Of a DNA stretch of 6,638 bases, positions 1 to 6,147 are shown one piece after another. Every line of letters begins with the position of its first letter. Position 1 is the first letter of the stretch. The position numbers and the translations under genes were made by a program. Origin of the DNA: CAZUEG01 sp043798775 (lineage in GTDB: Bacteria > Patescibacteriota > Minisyncoccia > Minisyncoccales > GWA2-46-15); assembly GCA_043798775.1 (NCBI GenBank), contig JAZDOL010000040.1:1-6638 (forward strand). Direction: 5' to 3'. The notes beneath the pieces are model-generated. The model ran no database searches. It was not told the origin of the DNA and saw nothing but the letters and a program-made list of their open reading frames with translations.

Positions 1-22
1 TTGAAAATTGTTTTGCTTTGAT

Positions 23-41
23 GTTTGGCTTAACGCCAAAC
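23..41. repeat. Short perfect hairpin (7-bp stem, 5-nt loop)
   Basis: GTTTGGC (23-29) and GCCAAAC (35-41) are perfect reverse complements around the loop TTAAC. On neither strand does a U-run follow directly, so it is not a canonical intrinsic terminator. It adjoins the larger GC-rich hairpin at 62-116 and may be part of the same repeat element. Confidence 0.55.
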
Positions 42-61
42 GGTGGAAACGCTTCGCTACG

Positions 62-116
62 GCTCGGGCGTGGCGGAATTCCTCCCCCCAACCCCCTCCT
101 TCCGCCACGCCCTCGC
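62..116. repeat. GC-rich hairpin repeat with C-rich loop
   Basis: The arms at 66-78 (GGGCGTGGCGGAA) and 100-112 (TTCCGCCACGCCC) are perfect 13-bp reverse complements. After two mismatches the pairing resumes for two more base pairs (62-63 with 115-116). The 21-nt loop (79-99) is almost entirely C and T on the plus strand and contains the core CCCCAACCC at 86-94. The element lies about 125 nt beyond the htpX stop. A T-run at 128-134 is too far from the stem for a normal terminator. The structure resembles REP-like or MITE-like intergenic repeats, which I recall being common in CPR genomes. A related core is present in the hairpin at 6473-6508. Confidence 0.65.
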
Positions 117-242
117 TTGGACTACTCTTTTTTTCGGTGGAATTGGAGGCTGTGCCAATTTCATTGGCGCGCCGCCTTAAATTTTAAATTTCATAGTCCT
201 TTCCTATCCAGAAATAGCAGGCGAAGTCTTACATTTGTTGAG

Positions 243-1094
243 TTATTTTAAGGCCTCCAATCTTTTCACTCGTTCCTCCATGGGCGGATGGGTTGAAAAA
301 AGCGACATCAGAAACGATGGCTTAAAAGGGTTGACAATAAAAAGATGGGCGGTAGCTTCGTATTTCGGCTCGCCGGCTAGCGGGTGGGCACGGGAATAGC
401 TGTGCAGTTTTTTAAGCGCGCTTGCTAAACTCTTCGGATCGTTTGAGATGTCCGCGCCGGTTTCGTCTGCAAGATACTCGCGCGAGCGCGAAATGGCAAG
501 ATGAAGCAAGGTGGCGATAATAGGAGTAAGAATCAAAAGCGCGATCATGCCCAGGGCATTGCCGCCGCCTCTTGAATCGTCGCGCGAGCCGCCACCGAAC
601 ATTCCGGCAAAATAAGCCATCTGGGCGAGATACGAAATGGCGCCGGCAAGTGTCGCGGCAATACTTGAAATCAAGATGTCTTTATTTTTGATATGAGATA
701 GTTCGTGAGCCAAAACGCCGCGCAACTCTTCCTCATTCAGCAATTTAAGAATGCCACTAGTGACCGCCACGACCGCGTGATGTTCGTTTCTGCCGGTGGC
801 AAAAGCGTTGGGAACGGACAAATCCACCAAATATAGCTTTGGTTTTGGAAGTTTTGCTTTTTGCGCCAGCTCTTCGATGATAGTGTGAAATCGCAGGTTG
901 TCTTTTGGTGCGATTTCTTTTGCGCGATACATAGCAAGGACGATTTTATCGGAGAACCAATATGAACCGAGATTCATGACTGCCGAAATAATCAAGGCGA
1001 TAAACGCGCCCTGCTGGCCGCCAAAATAGTATCCGACGCCAAGAACCAAAGCGGTTAGTCCTGCTAAAAATAAAGTTGTTTTAAGCTTTATCAT
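243..1094 (-). CDS. htpX: Membrane zinc metalloprotease HtpX (M48B)
   Basis: HtpX is an inner-membrane zinc protease that degrades misfolded or damaged membrane proteins with its active site facing the cytoplasm. The 283 residues match the usual family length. Residues 6-24 and 28-47 form two N-terminal membrane segments. VPNAFATGR (94-102) is the typical pre-catalytic signature. HELSH at 130-134 supplies the two zinc-binding histidines and the catalytic Glu131. Glu206 in SREYLADETGA is the expected third zinc ligand. Hydrophobic stretches at about 140-165 and 181-201 are the third and fourth membrane segments, separated by a glycine-rich loop (166-178). THPP (268-271) is the conserved C-terminal motif. 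All catalytic residues are intact. The ATG at 1094 has no Shine-Dalgarno, but a promoter match ends just upstream, so the mRNA may be leaderless. It lies downstream of the dedA-like gene and probably has its own transcript. Confidence 0.95.
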   Translation of the reverse strand: MIKLKTTLFLAGLTALVLGVGYYFGGQQGAFIALIISAVMNLGSYWFSDKIVLAMYRAKEIAPKDNLRFHTIIEELAQKAKLPKPKLYLVDLSVPNAFATGRNEHHAVVAVTSGILKLLNEEELRGVLAHELSHIKNKDILISSIAATLAGAISYLAQMAYFAGMFGGGSRDDSRGGGNALGMIALLILTPIIATLLHLAISRSREYLADETGADISNDPKSLASALKKLHSYSRAHPLAGEPKYEATAHLFIVNPFKPSFLMSLFSTHPPMEERVKRLEALK

Positions 1095-1106
1095 AATTTT
1101 ATGATA
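1089..1106. promoter_or_regulatory. Palindrome over the htpX start codon and -10 box
   Basis: TATCATAA (1089-1096) and TTATGATA (1099-1106) are perfect 8-bp inverted arms with a 2-nt centre. The palindrome covers both the candidate -10 hexamer and the ATG of htpX, a position suited to a repressor site. In AT-rich DNA such a palindrome could arise by chance, and no cognate regulator can be named. Confidence 0.3.
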
Positions 1107-1129
1107 GCGGAAAAATGCCTAATTATCAA
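1101..1129 (-). promoter_or_regulatory. Sigma-70-type promoter for htpX, probably leaderless
   Basis: On the minus strand a -35-like TTGATA (1129-1124) and a -10-like TATCAT (1106-1101) each match the consensus at five of six positions and are separated by exactly 17 nt. If the last base of the -10 box is position -7, transcription would begin at about 1094, the A of the htpX ATG. This would give a leaderless mRNA and would agree with the absence of a ribosome binding site. The -35 box overlaps the stop of the possible 33-residue gene. Confidence 0.5.
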
Positions 1130-1227
1130 TATCCAGCCGCAAGCGGGATGATAAAAGAAATAAGTATTAAGAGCACGATAATAATCGTGATGACTCTCTT
1201 AATTTTATTGTGGTTGTCGTTAGGCAT
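1126..1227 (-). CDS. Possible 33-residue single-span membrane peptide
   Basis: This short frame lies between the dedA-like gene (35 nt upstream) and htpX. It starts with ATG at 1227 and ends with TGA. The peptide begins MPNDNHNKIKR, a polar and basic head of 11 residues, followed by about 19 strongly hydrophobic residues (12-30, rich in Ile, Leu and Val) and the tail AGY. That is the layout of a small single-pass membrane protein with its N-terminus inside. I do not recognise a family, and there is no Shine-Dalgarno. The middle of the frame coincides with a 14-bp hairpin (1166-1203), so the stretch could instead be the terminator region of the upstream operon, with the hydrophobic codons incidental. 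If real, it would be cotranscribed with the exchanger and DedA genes. Confidence 0.4.
   Translation of the reverse strand: MPNDNHNKIKRVITIIIVLLILISFIIPLAAGY
1166..1203 (-). terminator. Bulged hairpin, possible terminator downstream of dedA-like gene
   Basis: On the minus strand ATTAAGAG (1203-1196) pairs with CTCTTAAT (1173-1166), and CACGAT (1189-1184) pairs with ATCGTG (1179-1174) around a 4-nt loop. This gives 14 base pairs, with a 6-nt bulge (1195-1190) on one side only. The stem is followed by a T-rich but interrupted run (about 1165-1151). It lies 59 nt beyond the dedA-like stop and just before the htpX promoter, where a transcription end would be expected. The bulge and the imperfect T-run make it a weak terminator at best, and it overlaps the possible 33-residue gene. 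Confidence 0.3.
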
Positions 1228-1261
1228 GGATTATTAAAATTGAAAATACCAAAATAATACA

Positions 1262-1966
1262 TTAGTCGTTAAGATGTTCCTTTTTAAGTGTTGCCTCTAT
1301 ATCTTTATAAGTCGCATGCTCCATTTGCTCTTTTGAAATTTTTGGTCGGCGCTTGTATTTTAGGTATTCAATAAACATCGGCAAAAGTGAAAAAGCGATA
1401 ATCGCAAAAATCGCATACTCAAAATTCGCTTTTATGAACGAAAGTCCGCCTAAATAAAAACCGGCAAAAACTAAAGATGTAACCCAGATAAAGCCACCGA
1501 AAATATTATAAAAAAGGAAAGTACCATAATGCATTTTACCGACACCGGCGACAAACGGGGCAAAGGTGCGGATAATTGGCAAAAATCTGGCGATAATAAT
1601 AGTTTTGCCCCCATATTTTTCATAAAATTCTCGGGTTTTTTCCAAATACTCTTTTTTAAAAAATCGAGAATTTTCTTTGCTAAAGACCTTAGGACCAATG
1701 TAATGTCCAATCCAATAATTCACCGTGTCTCCTAGAATCGCCGCGATCAACAAAGTAAAATACGAAATCCAAATGTTAAGCAGACTGCCGCCAGCTAGCG
1801 TTCCAACCGCAAAAAGAAGTGAATCTCCAGGCAGAAATGGTGTCACCACCAAACCGGTTTCGGCAAAAACAATGGCAAACAACATTACATATGTCCAACC
1901 TCCGAAAAAAACGATTAAATCGGCTAAGTGTTTATCAATATGTAAAATAAAATCAAAAATTTCCAT
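1262..1966 (-). CDS. DedA-family (SNARE-associated/VTT) membrane protein
   Basis: DedA proteins are polytopic inner-membrane proteins. Some members flip undecaprenyl phosphate or phospholipids, and loss of others disturbs membrane potential and pH balance. From the chosen start the protein has 234 residues. An acidic residue, Glu36, lies in FAETGLVVTPFLPGDSLL, with the conserved PGD at 46-48. Gly79-Asp80 follows. The diagnostic block runs from GGK (119-121) through ARFLPIIRTFAP (126-137) to AGVGKM, with Arg127, Pro130, Arg133 and Pro137 all present. Hydrophobic spans flank these re-entrant segments, and the tail is charged (from about 202). The frame is open further upstream to an ATG at 2065, but that would overlap the exchanger gene by 98 nt and add a non-family extension. 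The ATG at 1966, one base past the exchanger stop, is preferred and implies translational coupling. The exact substrate cannot be read from sequence. Confidence 0.92.
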   Translation of the reverse strand: MEIFDFILHIDKHLADLIVFFGGWTYVMLFAIVFAETGLVVTPFLPGDSLLFAVGTLAGGSLLNIWISYFTLLIAAILGDTVNYWIGHYIGPKVFSKENSRFFKKEYLEKTREFYEKYGGKTIIIARFLPIIRTFAPFVAGVGKMHYGTFLFYNIFGGFIWVTSLVFAGFYLGGLSFIKANFEYAIFAIIAFSLLPMFIEYLKYKRRPKISKEQMEHATYKDIEATLKKEHLND

Positions 1967-1967
1967 G

Positions 1968-2927
1968 TTATTGTTGATTAATAATAAGAAAGCCAACATA
2001 CCCGATATAAACCATAACCATGAACGCGCCTTGCCATCTTTCCACCGTATGTTTTTTGCCAACAAACATTATTGCAAACAGTATTAAACTGGCGAAAACA
2101 GTCATGAGTATATCTGTCGCAGAATTAGTACTAAACGGGAGCGGACGAATAATAGAACTAACACCCAGAATCCAAAAAATATTAAAGATACTTGAACCAA
2201 CTACATTACCAATGGCAATGTCCGTTTGTTTTTTATATGCCGCAATCGCGGAAGTCGCCAGTTCTGGCAAAGATGTCCCCACCGCCACGATTGTGAGACC
2301 CATCAATGATTGACTTACGTTAAAAAGCTCGGCGATTTTCACCGCGCCGTCCACAATCCATTTACCGCCAATAATCAATGCTACCAACCCCCCAATAATA
2401 TATAAAAAAGATTTTAAGTAGTCGTGCTGCTTAATACTCGTGTCATCAGCCTCGCCACTGATTTTGGCAATGCCAAAGGTGTAATAAAGAAAAATAATAA
2501 AAAAGGCGATTAAGACAATACCATCTATTCTGGTCAGTCCGGAAAATCCGGCGCCGTCAATCAGTATATCATTGGCCATGACCCCAAGAATAATAGCCGC
2601 CAGCAAACTTAATGGAATTTCTTTCCATACGGTATTTTTCTTTGTCGCCAGTGGATAGATAATCGCGGATATACCCAAAATTAGTAAAATATTGGCGATA
2701 TTGCTTCCTAAAATATTGCCAATGGCGATGTCAGTATTGCCTCTCGCGCTGGCAAAAATGTTCACAATCAACTCCGGCATTGATGTGCCGAAAGCGACGA
2801 TAGTTAAGCCAATAACAATTGCGGAAATGTTAAGTTTTTTGGCGATTGAAGACGCTCCATCAACAAGCAAATCAGCACCTTTGATTAGAAGTATGAAACC
2901 GATTATGAAAAGGATGTATGTAAGCAT
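1968..2927 (-). CDS. CaCA-family calcium/sodium antiporter (YrbG-like)
   Basis: The 319-residue protein is a secondary exchanger of the calcium:cation antiporter family, expected to export Ca2+ in exchange for Na+ or H+ across the cytoplasmic membrane. Both inverted alpha repeats are complete. In alpha-1, GLTIVAFGTSMPE (40-52) is followed by GNILGSN (70-76). In alpha-2, GLTIVAVGTSLPE (210-222) is followed by GNVVGSS (240-246). Glu52 and Glu222 correspond to the two ion-binding glutamates of the family. About ten membrane segments fill the full length, with a polar linker around 154-171 between the two halves, as in the prokaryotic two-fold pseudo-symmetric fold. The ATG is 2 nt beyond the stop of the 72-residue membrane protein, and the stop is 1 nt before the DedA start, so these three genes form one tightly coupled unit. 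Cation choice (Na+, K+-dependent or H+) cannot be decided here. Confidence 0.93.
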   Translation of the reverse strand: MLTYILFIIGFILLIKGADLLVDGASSIAKKLNISAIVIGLTIVAFGTSMPELIVNIFASARGNTDIAIGNILGSNIANILLILGISAIIYPLATKKNTVWKEIPLSLLAAIILGVMANDILIDGAGFSGLTRIDGIVLIAFFIIFLYYTFGIAKISGEADDTSIKQHDYLKSFLYIIGGLVALIIGGKWIVDGAVKIAELFNVSQSLMGLTIVAVGTSLPELATSAIAAYKKQTDIAIGNVVGSSIFNIFWILGVSSIIRPLPFSTNSATDILMTVFASLILFAIMFVGKKHTVERWQGAFMVMVYIGYVGFLIINQQ

Positions 2928-2929
2928 AA

Positions 2930-3148
2930 TTATAATTTTTCAATCTCTTTTAAATCTTTGTCTGGCAAATAGAGGATTATAAGGCCAACAATAATACCGC
3001 CGAGCGCCGTCCAAGTATGACTGCCGTCAAAAAACCATTTATCAAGTCCATCCAATACATACCAGATACCGCGCCAGATCAGCACGAGGCCGATGATGAT
3101 AGAGATATTTTTCGCCAGATATTGCAATGTGATTTTGTGTTTTGGCAT
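2930..3148 (-). CDS. Small two-helix membrane protein, unknown function
   Basis: I cannot name a characterised family for this 72-residue protein. A basic start (MPKHK) leads to a first hydrophobic helix at about residues 13-32 that includes the motif IWRGIWY. An acidic and aromatic loop follows (DGLDKWFFDGSHTW, 33-46). A second helix lies at about 48-61 (glycine-rich, ILYLPD), and the cytoplasmic tail is charged (DKDLKEIEKL). Similar small proteins with an LIWRGIWY helix and a YLPDKDLKEIEKL-like end seem familiar to me from CPR genomes, but I cannot verify this. Its stop lies 2 nt before the exchanger start, so it is likely made together with that protein and could be a small subunit or stabiliser of it. 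No Shine-Dalgarno is present. Its coding character is supported by the packing and by the clean membrane topology. Confidence 0.8.
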   Translation of the reverse strand: MPKHKITLQYLAKNISIIIGLVLIWRGIWYVLDGLDKWFFDGSHTWTALGGIIVGLIILYLPDKDLKEIEKL

Positions 3149-3189
3149 AGTTTTTTTAATTTAAACTGCAAGTAAACGCCGTTAAAAAA

Positions 3190-3402
3190 TTATTCATTAA
3201 TCCATTTTAACTGAAATTCTACTTCTTCAGTTTTTCCTTCTTTCTCATGTTCAATGTTTATAACCGCATTTTTGGGAACAACAATTTTCTTGCCGGCTAT
3301 TTGTATAGAGAATCTCCTATCGTTTTCTATGGAATCCACCAATCGCCTAAGCTTTTCTACAAACTGTTTTTTGGTATAATTTTTTTCAATATCTCTTTTC
3401 AT
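3190..3402 (-). CDS. Amphi-Trp domain-like small protein
   Basis: The 70 residues resemble the amphi-Trp domain, a short domain of unknown function named for a conserved near-terminal tryptophan. Residues 9-27 (YTKKQFVEKLRRLVDSIEN) form an amphipathic helix. Beta-strand-like segments follow: RFSIQIAGKKIVVP (30-43), AVINIEHEKEG (46-56) and EEVEFQLKW (59-67), with Trp67 in the expected LKW ending. The protein is soluble and highly charged, with no signal peptide. It sits 33 nt beyond the ATPase stop and 41 nt before the 72-residue membrane protein. A TATAAT (3440-3435) overlaps the ATPase stop but lacks a -35 partner, so cotranscription with the ATPase is the simpler reading. The role is unknown; its place among transporters suggests, but does not show, an accessory function. 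Confidence 0.7.
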   Translation of the reverse strand: MKRDIEKNYTKKQFVEKLRRLVDSIENDRRFSIQIAGKKIVVPKNAVINIEHEKEGKTEEVEFQLKWINE

Positions 3403-3435
3403 ATAGATAAATTAAGAAAATAAAATTAATACTGA

Positions 3436-6135
3436 TTATACCCGAGCTTTAGCCTCTCGCGCGATGAATAATTTTTTCCCTATTTCGTATGCTGTCAAAC
3501 TCGCCAGCGCGTAGACCAAAAGGACCAGCCACTCTTTGATTCCTAGCGGCACGGTATGCAGGATCTTATTTAAAAATGGCACATACACAGCGGCAATAAT
3601 CATCAAGAATCCGAAAATAGTTGACCAGTTTATTAACTGATTTTTAAAAGGGTTGTAACTGATTATTGATTGCGTTAAACCGCGAACAGAGAAAATGTAG
3701 AAGCGCGAAGCGATACCGAGTCCGACAAAAGCAATTGTTTGAGCATAGGCCGCGTCACCCGAAACATTGTAGAAATAATAGAAAATCCCGAAAAGAAGCG
3801 TATCTGTAATAGCAATGACTAGAGCTAATAATTTTTTGAGATTTTTATTTAAAATAGCTTCCTCTTTTTTTCTTGGCAATCGAGACATCACGTCCTTGTT
3901 GACCGGGTCAAAAGCCAAAGCCATTGACGGCAAAGAATCTTCAATCATTTTTATCCAAAGTATTTGCACCGGTAAAAGCGCCAAAGGTAGACCTAATATC
4001 AAAGAAAAACCGATAAGAATCACTTCCGTAAAAGAATTGGAAAGAAGATAGATAATAACTTTGCGAATGTTGTCAAAAGTGCCACGTCCTCGTTCAACCG
4101 CGCTGACAATAGTTTTAAAATTATCATCCAATAAAACCAAATCCGCAGTTTCCTTGGCCACATCCGTGCCCGAGCCAACCGCTACGCCGATGTCGGCTTT
4201 TTTCAGGGCGGGTGCGTCATTAACGCCGTCTCCGGTCATAGCTACAATTTCGCCATTTTGTTGAAGCGCGGTGACAATTCTAATTTTGTGTCGCGGTTCC
4301 ACTCGCGCGAAAATAGTTATGTTGTTAATGATGGATTTTAATTTTTCATCCGAAATACTATCCAACTCCACGCCCTCCATGACATTGCTTTGAGAAATAT
4401 GTAAGTCCAGATCCTTGGCAATGGCCATGGTCGTAAGCTTGTGATCGCCGGTAATAATCACCGGTCGGATGCCGGCACTCTGACAAAGCCTGACAGTTTC
4501 CTTGGCCTCTGGGCGCAATGGATCTTTAAGCGCGATTAGCCCAACATAGACAAAATCACGCAGATTGCCGGGAACATTTTTTTCATAATCACCCAAAGAG
4601 CTTTCTCGTCTGTAGCCAGCCACGATTACCCGCAAGCCGGAAGAGGTCATTTGGTCACATTGCTTTTGGATATTGTTCTTCTTTTCCACGGATAATTTTT
4701 CTTCTTGTCCCTCAACATCAACGGCAGTCATAAACGGCAAGACCATTTCCGGAGCGCCCTTAATATAGGATATAAAATGTCCCTCGCCGGTCCTGTGCCC
4801 GGTTACCATATACTTATTTTCTGAATCAAAGGGTAATTCAAAAACTCGATGAAATTGTTCTCGCAGATTTTCTTGATGAAGACCGGCGGCTCTGCCAGCA
4901 AGTAAAAGAGCTTTCTCGGTGGGGTTGCCGACAATTTTCCAATCGTGGATTGCGTCATCCGGATTTTCTATAATAGCGTTGTTGCACAAGAGCCCGATTT
5001 TTAAAGCTGTGATGTGACTGGCGTCTCCATCAGGTTCAAGACTTTCGGAAAAAACATGCCCATCATGTGAGATTCGTCTGGCTTGAGTGATTATTTCCGC
5101 CACCCGCATTTCGCCTTGCGTCAAAGTACCTGTCTTATCCGAACAGATAACGGAAACCGACCCCAGTGTTTCGGTTGCCAGCATTTTTCGAACCAAGCCT
5201 TTTTGACCGGCCAATCTCTGCATACCAATAGCCAGAACAACGGTCATGGCCGGGAGCAATCCTTCCGGCACCGCTGCCACAATCATAGCTACTGACATCA
5301 TGAACATTTCAAAAAGAGGTTTTCCGAGCGCAATACCCAGTCCGAAAATTCCCGCATTAATGACTATCAATGCAATGCCGATAAACTTGCCGAAATGTAT
5401 CATTTGCTTTTGCAGCGGAGTCGCACCTTCTTCAGTTTCGTGCACCAGACTGGCGATATTGCCGATTTCTGTTTTTGTTCCGGTGGCAGTTACCACCGCC
5501 TTGCCGTTGCCGCGCGAAACTATTGTTCCCTGATACACCATATTTTTTCTGTCAGCCATGGCAGTATCCGGAAAAACGGGCAGTACGTTTTTTTCAATTG
5601 GCAAAGATTCGCCCGTGAGAGACGCTTCAATTACTTCCAGATCCTTTCCTTCAATTATTCTGGCATCAGCTGGAACTTTGTCACCCGAGCTTAATAAAAT
5701 AATATCTCCGGGAACCAACTCTTCCTGAGCAACAATCGTTTCTTTTCCATTTCGGATTACCTTCGCCTTGTAAGTAATGAGCTGTTTAAGGCGTGAAAGT
5801 GCATTATTGGCTTTATATTCCTGCAAAAACCCCACCACGGTACTGATCATTACTACTGCAAAAATAATCCAGCCATCGGTATAGTGTTTGGTGGCAAAGC
5901 TGATGATAAGCGCAAAAAACAGAATATAAATCAGAGGATTTTTGAATTGACGGAAGAAAAGTGAGACCGGAGAAAACTTTTTTGTATCCGGAAGCTTGTT
6001 TAATCCGTGGGTGTTTAAACGCGAAGAGGCCTCTTTTGAGGATAATCCGTGCTCATCAACACAGAGCTCTTGTAATACTTGTTTTGTAGATAATTGATGG
6101 TAGTGGTTCATAAATATTGAAATGTGATTTTGCAT
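3436..6135 (-). CDS. P-type (P2-like) cation-transporting ATPase
   Basis: This is a full-length, 899-residue ATP-driven cation pump of the membrane, closest in layout to the SERCA/PMR1/Na,K-type P2 group. An N-terminal cation-ATPase domain (about 12-80, with LSTKQVLQEL) leads into M1-M2. The actuator domain carries LTGES (173-177). M4 has PEGLL (290-294). The phosphorylation site is Asp333 in CSDKTGTLT. The nucleotide-binding domain includes KGAPE (459-463). DPLR (538-541), TGDH (562-565) and TGDGVNDAP (634-642) complete the catalytic core, which is intact. The C-terminal six-helix region (about 691-890) is present. Ion-site residues differ from the Ca2+ pump: Glu291 (M4), Glu704 (M5) and Asp733 (M6) are kept, but the SERCA Asn768, Asn796 and Thr799 positions are Ser701, Lys729 and Glu732. 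The transported ion is therefore uncertain. An ATG at 6111 (Met9) is an alternative start; neither has a Shine-Dalgarno. The gene lies 12 nt after the XRE regulator gene. Confidence 0.95.
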   Translation of the reverse strand: MQNHISIFMNHYHQLSTKQVLQELCVDEHGLSSKEASSRLNTHGLNKLPDTKKFSPVSLFFRQFKNPLIYILFFALIISFATKHYTDGWIIFAVVMISTVVGFLQEYKANNALSRLKQLITYKAKVIRNGKETIVAQEELVPGDIILLSSGDKVPADARIIEGKDLEVIEASLTGESLPIEKNVLPVFPDTAMADRKNMVYQGTIVSRGNGKAVVTATGTKTEIGNIASLVHETEEGATPLQKQMIHFGKFIGIALIVINAGIFGLGIALGKPLFEMFMMSVAMIVAAVPEGLLPAMTVVLAIGMQRLAGQKGLVRKMLATETLGSVSVICSDKTGTLTQGEMRVAEIITQARRISHDGHVFSESLEPDGDASHITALKIGLLCNNAIIENPDDAIHDWKIVGNPTEKALLLAGRAAGLHQENLREQFHRVFELPFDSENKYMVTGHRTGEGHFISYIKGAPEMVLPFMTAVDVEGQEEKLSVEKKNNIQKQCDQMTSSGLRVIVAGYRRESSLGDYEKNVPGNLRDFVYVGLIALKDPLRPEAKETVRLCQSAGIRPVIITGDHKLTTMAIAKDLDLHISQSNVMEGVELDSISDEKLKSIINNITIFARVEPRHKIRIVTALQQNGEIVAMTGDGVNDAPALKKADIGVAVGSGTDVAKETADLVLLDDNFKTIVSAVERGRGTFDNIRKVIIYLLSNSFTEVILIGFSLILGLPLALLPVQILWIKMIEDSLPSMALAFDPVNKDVMSRLPRKKEEAILNKNLKKLLALVIAITDTLLFGIFYYFYNVSGDAAYAQTIAFVGLGIASRFYIFSVRGLTQSIISYNPFKNQLINWSTIFGFLMIIAAVYVPFLNKILHTVPLGIKEWLVLLVYALASLTAYEIGKKLFIAREAKARV

Positions 6136-6147
6136 TTTGACAAATCT

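Larger units (their letters stand above)
1..242. other. Non-coding left end with hairpins, no supported gene
   Basis: No convincing gene is visible in these 242 bases. The stretch is more GC-rich than the genes beside it and is dense in inverted repeats: hairpins at 23-41 and 62-116 (listed separately), plus a 6-bp GCCAAT/ATTGGC hairpin at 154-159 and 163-168 with a 3-nt loop. On the minus strand, downstream of htpX, a good Shine-Dalgarno-like GAAAGGA (203-197) precedes an ATG at 194 that opens a frame of only five codons (MKFKI, stop at 177-179). A further minus-strand frame of 35 codons (164-57) merely reads through the GC-rich hairpin. The 8-mer CGGTGGAA occurs as a direct repeat at 41-48 and 135-142, flanking that hairpin. 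The region is best read as intergenic and repeat-derived. Confidence 0.6.

Noticed and set aside
62..134. Left hairpin plus T-run as an intrinsic terminator on the plus strand
   Set aside because: The T-run starts 11 or more nt after the stem, and no plus-strand gene leads into it.
57..164. 35-codon minus-strand frame downstream of htpX
   Set aside because: Its sequence is essentially the translated hairpin repeat (rich in Arg, Pro, Gly) and it has no recognisable domain or ribosome site of its own.
18..251. 77-codon open frame on the plus strand
   Set aside because: It runs through the hairpins and GC-rich repeat, has low-complexity proline-rich translation, overlaps the htpX stop and shows no family features.
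1262..2065. Longer DedA reading frame starting at 2065 (267 residues)
   Set aside because: It would overlap the exchanger gene by 98 nt, and the added 33 residues do not resemble the family; the ATG at 1966 gives a standard DedA N-terminus.
1725..2087. 120-codon plus-strand frame opposite dedA and the exchanger
   Set aside because: It is the antisense shadow of two strong family-matched genes, with no domain-like sequence.
3435..3440. Perfect TATAAT at the ATPase stop as a promoter for the amphi-Trp-like gene
   Set aside because: The region 16-18 nt upstream is CGCGCG-like with no -35 match and there is no extended -10; the stop codon context explains the hexamer.
5083..5694. Three plus-strand frames of 70-99 codons opposite the ATPase
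   Set aside because: They lie antisense to conserved ATPase domains, and their translations look like random frame products.
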